A DNA stretch of 14,534 bases from Abditibacteriota bacterium. GTDB lineage: Bacteria; Armatimonadota; UBA5829. The stretch lies in assembly GCA_017958015.1 (NCBI GenBank), contig JAGDDM010000001.1, positions 1 through 14,534 on the forward strand, read 5' to 3'. Numbering within the stretch: the stretch's first letter is position 1; every line of letters starts with the position of its first letter. Positions 10,857-14,534 of this stretch are shown here, piece by piece. The translations under genes and the position numbers were made by a program. Under the pieces are notes generated by a model. The model searched no databases and was not told the DNA's origin. It was given only the letters and a program-made list of their open reading frames with translations.

Positions 10857-12839
10857 ATGAACGAAATTAAAGTATCCGATCTTGCGAGACAACTTAAAAT
10901 GAAGATAGGGGAGCTGGTTCCCATCCTTAAGGATTTGGGTATTCCCAACGTGGTTAACGGAACGAGTATGATTGACAAAGAGTCCGCCATGGCCGTTAAG
11001 GATATGATTCTCTCCGAGAGAGCCGCCAAGAAAGCCAAAAAGGTCGAGGCGGCCAAGCCCCTCAAGACAATCGAAGTTCCCAAAAACCTCTCGGTTCGCG
11101 ATTTCGCGGCGAAAATAGGCGTGGACCCCTCCGACGTACAGCGCAAACTGGTTGAAATGGGCATTCTGGCCACAGTGAACCAGCAGATAGGCGCGGACGT
11201 GGCCGGCAAACTGGCGGAAAATTGGGGCTACGCGGTTAAGATTCAGACATCCTCCGCCGCCACTCCCCCCGTGAAGCAGCCCGCCAAGCCGGGCCTCGCT
11301 CCCAAGCAGAAGGGCGCGGGCAAACTTCTTCCCCGGCCGCCGGTAATCACCGTTATGGGCCACGTTGACCACGGTAAAACCACCCTTTTGGATGCCATTC
11401 GGCGCACCAACGTCACCGAGCACGAGTTCGGCGGCATCACCCAGCACATCGGCGCCTACCAGGTCAGTTGGAACGGCAACCTCATCACTTTCCTGGACAC
11501 CCCGGGCCACGCCGCTTTCACATCCATGAGAAAGCGCGGCGCCTCCGTCACCGACATCGCCGTCCTGGTGGTGGCCGCCGACGACGCGGTTATGCCCCAG
11601 ACCATAGAGGCCATTAACCACGCCAGAGCGGCCAACGTTCCCATCATCGTTGCCATTAACAAGATCGATAAGCCGGAAGCCAACGTCGAGCGCACCATGC
11701 AGCAGCTTATGGAGCAGGACCTTATGCCCGAGGAATGGGGCGGCGACACCATCGTCGTGAAAACCGCCGCCAAGAAGGGGCAGGGTATCGACGAGCTTCT
11801 GGAAATGATTCTCCTTCTCGCGGAAATGGGCGAGTACAAAGCGGAAGTCTCCGCCAACAAGGTTCGGGCCGCGGTTATCGAGGCCAAGGTTGACAGCGGC
11901 AGAGGTCCCGTTGCCACGGTGCTCATTCAGAAGGGCACCCTCCGCATCGGCGCTCCCGTCATCGCCGGCGAGACCCACGGCAAGATTAAGGCCATGTTCA
12001 ACGACAAGGGCGAACGCATCATGAAAGCCGGCCCCTCCACTCCCGTTGAGATTCTCGGCCTTTCCGGCGCTCCCAACGCCGGCGACATCCTGGAATCCGC
12101 CAAGAACGAAAAGGAAGCCAGAGCCATCGCCGAGAAGCGGGCGGAGGAAGCCCGCAGAGAAAAGGTGGCGGAGAAGTCCAAGATTACCCTTGAGGATCTC
12201 TACAACAGAATCAAGGAAGAGGGCGTGAAAAAGCTGAACGTGGTTCTGAAGGCCGACGTTCAGGGTTCCGAAGAGGCTGTGCGCCAGACCCTGCTTAAAA
12301 TCGAAAACGACGAGGTTCGGGTGGATATCGTCCACTCCGGCGTGGGCGCCGTGAACGAGTCGGATATTCTGCTTGCTTCCGCCTCCGACGCCATCGTGCT
12401 GGGCTTCAACGTGAAGGTTGATGTCCGCGCTCAGGATATGGCGGACGCGGATCATGTGGAAATAAGAACTTACAACGTTATCTACGAGCTCACCAAGGAC
12501 GTCCGGGCGGCCATGAGCGGTATGCTTGCTCCCGTCTACGAGGAAGTTCACCTGGGTCAGGCGGAAGTTCGGGCCACATTCAAGGTTCCCAACGTGGGCA
12601 TCATCGCCGGCTGCTACGTCACCGAGGGCAAGGTTGTGCGGAACGAACAGGTCCGCATTCTCCGGGACGACAAGGAGATTTTCAAGGGCGTGCTCACCAC
12701 TTTGAAGCACCTGAAGGACGAGAAGAAAGAAATGGTTCAGGGCTTCGAGTGCGGTATTCAGGTTGACGGCTTCCAGGACTTCAAGGAGGGCGACATCATC
12801 GACGCCTTCACCGAGAAAGCCATCGCGAGGGCAATCTGA
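10857..12839 (+). CDS. infB: Translation initiation factor IF-2
   Basis: IF-2 is the GTPase that places initiator tRNA on the 30S subunit and promotes 50S joining. The 660-residue form is compact. It has two IF2_N modules (about 1-52 and 71-130), a short linker of alanine, lysine and proline, then the G domain with G1 GHVDHGKT (168-175), G2 GGITQHIGA (192-200), G3 DTPGH (214-218), G4 NKID (268-271) and a G5-like TAAKKGQG. Domains II-IV follow, with VVLKADVQGSEEAV and the C-terminal C2 domain including VRNEQVRILRD. The ATG at 10857 is preceded by AGAGG at eight bases. Its stop overlaps rbfA as TGATG. The long charged N-terminal linker of enterobacterial IF-2 is largely absent. Confidence 0.98.
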   Translation: MNEIKVSDLARQLKMKIGELVPILKDLGIPNVVNGTSMIDKESAMAVKDMILSERAAKKAKKVEAAKPLKTIEVPKNLSVRDFAAKIGVDPSDVQRKLVEMGILATVNQQIGADVAGKLAENWGYAVKIQTSSAATPPVKQPAKPGLAPKQKGAGKLLPRPPVITVMGHVDHGKTTLLDAIRRTNVTEHEFGGITQHIGAYQVSWNGNLITFLDTPGHAAFTSMRKRGASVTDIAVLVVAADDAVMPQTIEAINHARAANVPIIVAINKIDKPEANVERTMQQLMEQDLMPEEWGGDTIVVKTAAKKGQGIDELLEMILLLAEMGEYKAEVSANKVRAAVIEAKVDSGRGPVATVLIQKGTLRIGAPVIAGETHGKIKAMFNDKGERIMKAGPSTPVEILGLSGAPNAGDILESAKNEKEARAIAEKRAEEARREKVAEKSKITLEDLYNRIKEEGVKKLNVVLKADVQGSEEAVRQTLLKIENDEVRVDIVHSGVGAVNESDILLASASDAIVLGFNVKVDVRAQDMADADHVEIRTYNVIYELTKDVRAAMSGMLAPVYEEVHLGQAEVRATFKVPNVGIIAGCYVTEGKVVRNEQVRILRDDKEIFKGVLTTLKHLKDEKKEMVQGFECGIQVDGFQDFKEGDIIDAFTEKAIARAI

Positions 12840-13222
12840 TGGCGACCCAGAGACAGGAAAAAGTCAACCACGCGCTGAAGGTGGAAATAAGCGACATCCT
12901 GCTTCGGGAGCTGAAGGATCCCCGCATGGGGTTTGTGACCATAACCGACGCCGAGGTGTCCGCGGATATGCGCTACGCCAAGGTGTACTTCACGGTTCTC
13001 GGCAGCGCCCACGACCGGAAGATTAACACGGAAATGCTCCGCCACTCCGCCGGATTCATCCGCGCCGAGCTGGGCAACCGCCTGAAAATGCGGAACGTGC
13101 CGGCTCTGGATTTCCGCTACGACGAGTCCGTGGAAAAGGGCATCAAGATGCACGAGCTCCTCACCAAGCTGGGCAAGGAAGAGGACGAGCGGGCGGAGAA
13201 GTACGGCAAGGACGAGAAATGA
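12839..13222 (+). CDS. rbfA: 30S ribosome-binding factor A
   Basis: RbfA is a small KH-fold protein that helps 16S rRNA 5'-end processing and late 30S assembly and is needed for cold adaptation in model bacteria. The 127-residue product has the expected strands and helices: RQEKVNHALKVEISDILLRELKDPRMGFVTIT, RYAKVYFTVLG, and SAGFIRAELGNRLKMRNVPALDFRYDES with the helix-kink-helix region of the family. A charged lysine/glutamate tail ends the protein. Its start shares one base with the infB stop and its stop overlaps the DHH gene as ATGA, so it is translated as part of the operon. Confidence 0.96.
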   Translation: MATQRQEKVNHALKVEISDILLRELKDPRMGFVTITDAEVSADMRYAKVYFTVLGSAHDRKINTEMLRHSAGFIRAELGNRLKMRNVPALDFRYDESVEKGIKMHELLTKLGKEEDERAEKYGKDEK

Positions 13223-14178
13223 CCGACCTTCGGGATATCTGGAAAGGCATCACTTCCGCCGAGTCCGTGGCCATCGCTTTCCACGTGAGCCCCGACGGCG
13301 ACGCTCTGGGCTCATCGCTGGCTCTTGCTCGGATTTTGCGGAGCATGGGCATCCGCGCCGAAGTGTTCAGCCAGGACGAGGTGCCGGAGAGCTATCTCTT
13401 CATGCCGGACGTTGACAAAGTCAGGTCCGACTCCCGGGATACCTTCGATCTCGGCATTCTCATGGATTGCAACTCTTTGAGCCGGGTGGGCGCCGTTGCC
13501 CCTATCATCGAGGCCTGCCCCCTCCACGGCTGCATCGACCACCACCTGCCCAACGAGACCTTCGGCGAACTGCGCTATGTGCGGGAGAAGGCCTCCAGCG
13601 CGGTGGAAGTTTTGATGGATATTCTCACCGCCAACAACGTGGAGTACGACGCCGACACCGCGAAACTCCTTATGACCGGCCTTGTCACGGACACCGGCGT
13701 TTTTCGGTTTTCCAACGTTTCCGCCCTCACTCTCCGCTACGCCGCCGCCCTTATGGATCACGGCGCGTCGGCGGAACCGGTTGTTCACTACGTCTACGAA
13801 AGCCGGTCCCTGGGGGCTCTGAAACTTCAGGGTTACGTTCTCTCCAACATCAAAACCGCCTGTGACGGCAAGATAGCCTGGGTGGCTCTGTCGAAGGAAC
13901 TTTTGGATTCCTTCGGTGTGGGCGAGGGCGAGACCTCCGGTGTGGGCGACCACATCAGGAAACTGAAGGGCTGCAAGGCGGCCTTGTTCATGCGGGAGAC
14001 GGAGAAGGGCAAAGTGAAAGTCAGTCTCCGGAGCCGTGAGGACTTCGACGTGAGCAAACCCGCCAACATCTTGGGCGGCGGCGGCCATGTGTGCGCCTCC
14101 GGTTGTACCCTGGATATGCCCATCGACGAGGCGGAAAAAGTTGTTGTGGCGGAAGTTGCCCGATGGATGGATTCGTAA
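13219..14178 (+). CDS. nrnA: DHH/DHHA1 phosphoesterase, NrnA-like
   Basis: The 319-residue protein belongs to the DHH phosphoesterases of the NrnA type, which degrade short oligoribonucleotides (nanoRNA) and, in studied members, dephosphorylate pAp. Manganese-binding motifs are in place: HVSPDGDALGS (H22, D26, D28), MDCNS (D83), IDHHLPN (D107, H108, H109) and GLVTDTGVFRF (D158). The DHHA1 substrate domain ends with ILGGGGHVCASG (GGGGH 286-290). A DHH gene between rbfA and truB is a conserved arrangement in Bacillota, although B. subtilis nrnA itself lies elsewhere. Members of the subfamily can prefer cyclic dinucleotides or linear pGpG/pApA products, so exact substrate preference is not fixed by sequence alone. 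Its last 16 bases overlap truB. Confidence 0.92.
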   Translation: MTDLRDIWKGITSAESVAIAFHVSPDGDALGSSLALARILRSMGIRAEVFSQDEVPESYLFMPDVDKVRSDSRDTFDLGILMDCNSLSRVGAVAPIIEACPLHGCIDHHLPNETFGELRYVREKASSAVEVLMDILTANNVEYDADTAKLLMTGLVTDTGVFRFSNVSALTLRYAAALMDHGASAEPVVHYVYESRSLGALKLQGYVLSNIKTACDGKIAWVALSKELLDSFGVGEGETSGVGDHIRKLKGCKAALFMRETEKGKVKVSLRSREDFDVSKPANILGGGGHVCASGCTLDMPIDEAEKVVVAEVARWMDS

Positions 14179-14534
14179 ACATAATCAAACCCTCCGGCCC
14201 CACATCCCACGATATTGTGTACGCGGTGAGACGGGCTCTCCCGAGGAAAACCAAGGTGGGACACGCGGGAACTCTCGATCCCATGGCGGAGGGGGTGCTG
14301 GTGGTTGCTGTCGGCAAAGCCACCCGGGCCCTGGAGTACATGGATTCCTCCGTTAAGACATACGAGGCGAAACTGCGGCTGGGGGTGGTCACCGACAGTC
14401 AGGACACCACCGGCGAAGTCGCGGAGACCCGCGACGCCTCATTCGTCACGGAAGATATGCTGCGGGAAGTCGTTGAGAGTTTCAAAGGGGAGATTGAGCA
14501 GATTCCCCCCATGGTTTCCGCGGTGAAAGTGGAC
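14163..14534 (+). CDS. truB: tRNA pseudouridine(55) synthase, N-terminal part (3' end outside window)
   Basis: TruB isomerises U55 in the T-loop of tRNAs. The first 124 residues are visible and the frame is open to the window end. Family motifs are GFVNIIKPSGPTSHDIV, KVGHAGTLDPMAEGVL with catalytic D39, and KTYEAKLRLGVVTDSQD. The start at ATG 14163 gives the canonical N-terminus; GGAAG lies seven bases upstream inside nrnA, and the two reading frames overlap by 16 bases. It continues the conserved operon order after the DHH gene. Confidence 0.95.
   Translation, partial: MDGFVNIIKPSGPTSHDIVYAVRRALPRKTKVGHAGTLDPMAEGVLVVAVGKATRALEYMDSSVKTYEAKLRLGVVTDSQDTTGEVAETRDASFVTEDMLREVVESFKGEIEQIPPMVSAVKVD

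Noticed and set aside
10725..12710. A long open frame on the minus strand opposite infB
   Set aside because: Same reason: it mirrors a complete IF-2 gene, and its composition reflects the codon bias of the opposite strand.

Overview
The window reads as chromosomal DNA from a GC-rich member of the Bacillota, most likely an uncultivated clostridial lineage. This is an inference from gene order and protein style: ileS followed by a short TraR/DksA zinc-finger gene and lspA, and nusA-ylxR-infB-rbfA-DHH phosphoesterase-truB. No 16S rRNA or other decisive marker is present. Nearly all of the sequence is coding, and genes are packed with ATGA, TTGA or TGATG stop/start overlaps.

Layout. (1) Positions 1-2142, plus strand: the 3' part of a glycoside-hydrolase-like gene, translationally coupled to a GT4 glycosyltransferase. 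(2) Positions 2120-8023, minus strand: a six-gene run rfbD, ileS, traR/dksA-like, lspA, alpha/beta hydrolase, lgt. It is read from a good promoter at 8057-8085 and collides tail-to-tail with the glycosyltransferase gene, with a 23-bp coding overlap. Both membrane enzymes of the lipoprotein pathway (Lgt and signal peptidase II) sit in this unit. (3) Positions 8024-9441: an accessory pocket between two housekeeping operons. It holds two lower-GC genes, a protein with a duplicated cysteine-rich CPCC-like domain and an unrecognised acidic protein, plus most of the repeats in the window. (4) Positions 9442-14534, plus strand: the transcription/translation operon nusA, ylxR, infB, rbfA, nrnA-like and the start of truB. 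It has its own promoter and a structured leader. rimP is not found immediately upstream of nusA, and rplGA/ylxQ is missing between ylxR and infB.

The most unusual signal is in region 3. The two accessory genes are bracketed by two inverted copies of a composite repeat: a hairpin module of about 38 bp on the inside and an array of degenerate 7-bp repeats on the outside. By hand alignment the two hairpin modules match at 31 of 38 positions. Four of the seven differences form two exactly compensatory base-pair swaps in the stem, so structure rather than sequence appears to be kept. A third heptamer array lies between rfbD and ileS. This looks like a dispersed structured repeat family framing a small gene cassette. 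Whether it is mobile, regulatory or passive cannot be decided from one locus.

The nusA leader is the other region of regulatory interest. A perfect AT-rich 20-bp palindrome overlaps the -35, a 10-bp palindrome abuts the -10, and a leader hairpin carries a copy of the Shine-Dalgarno sequence.
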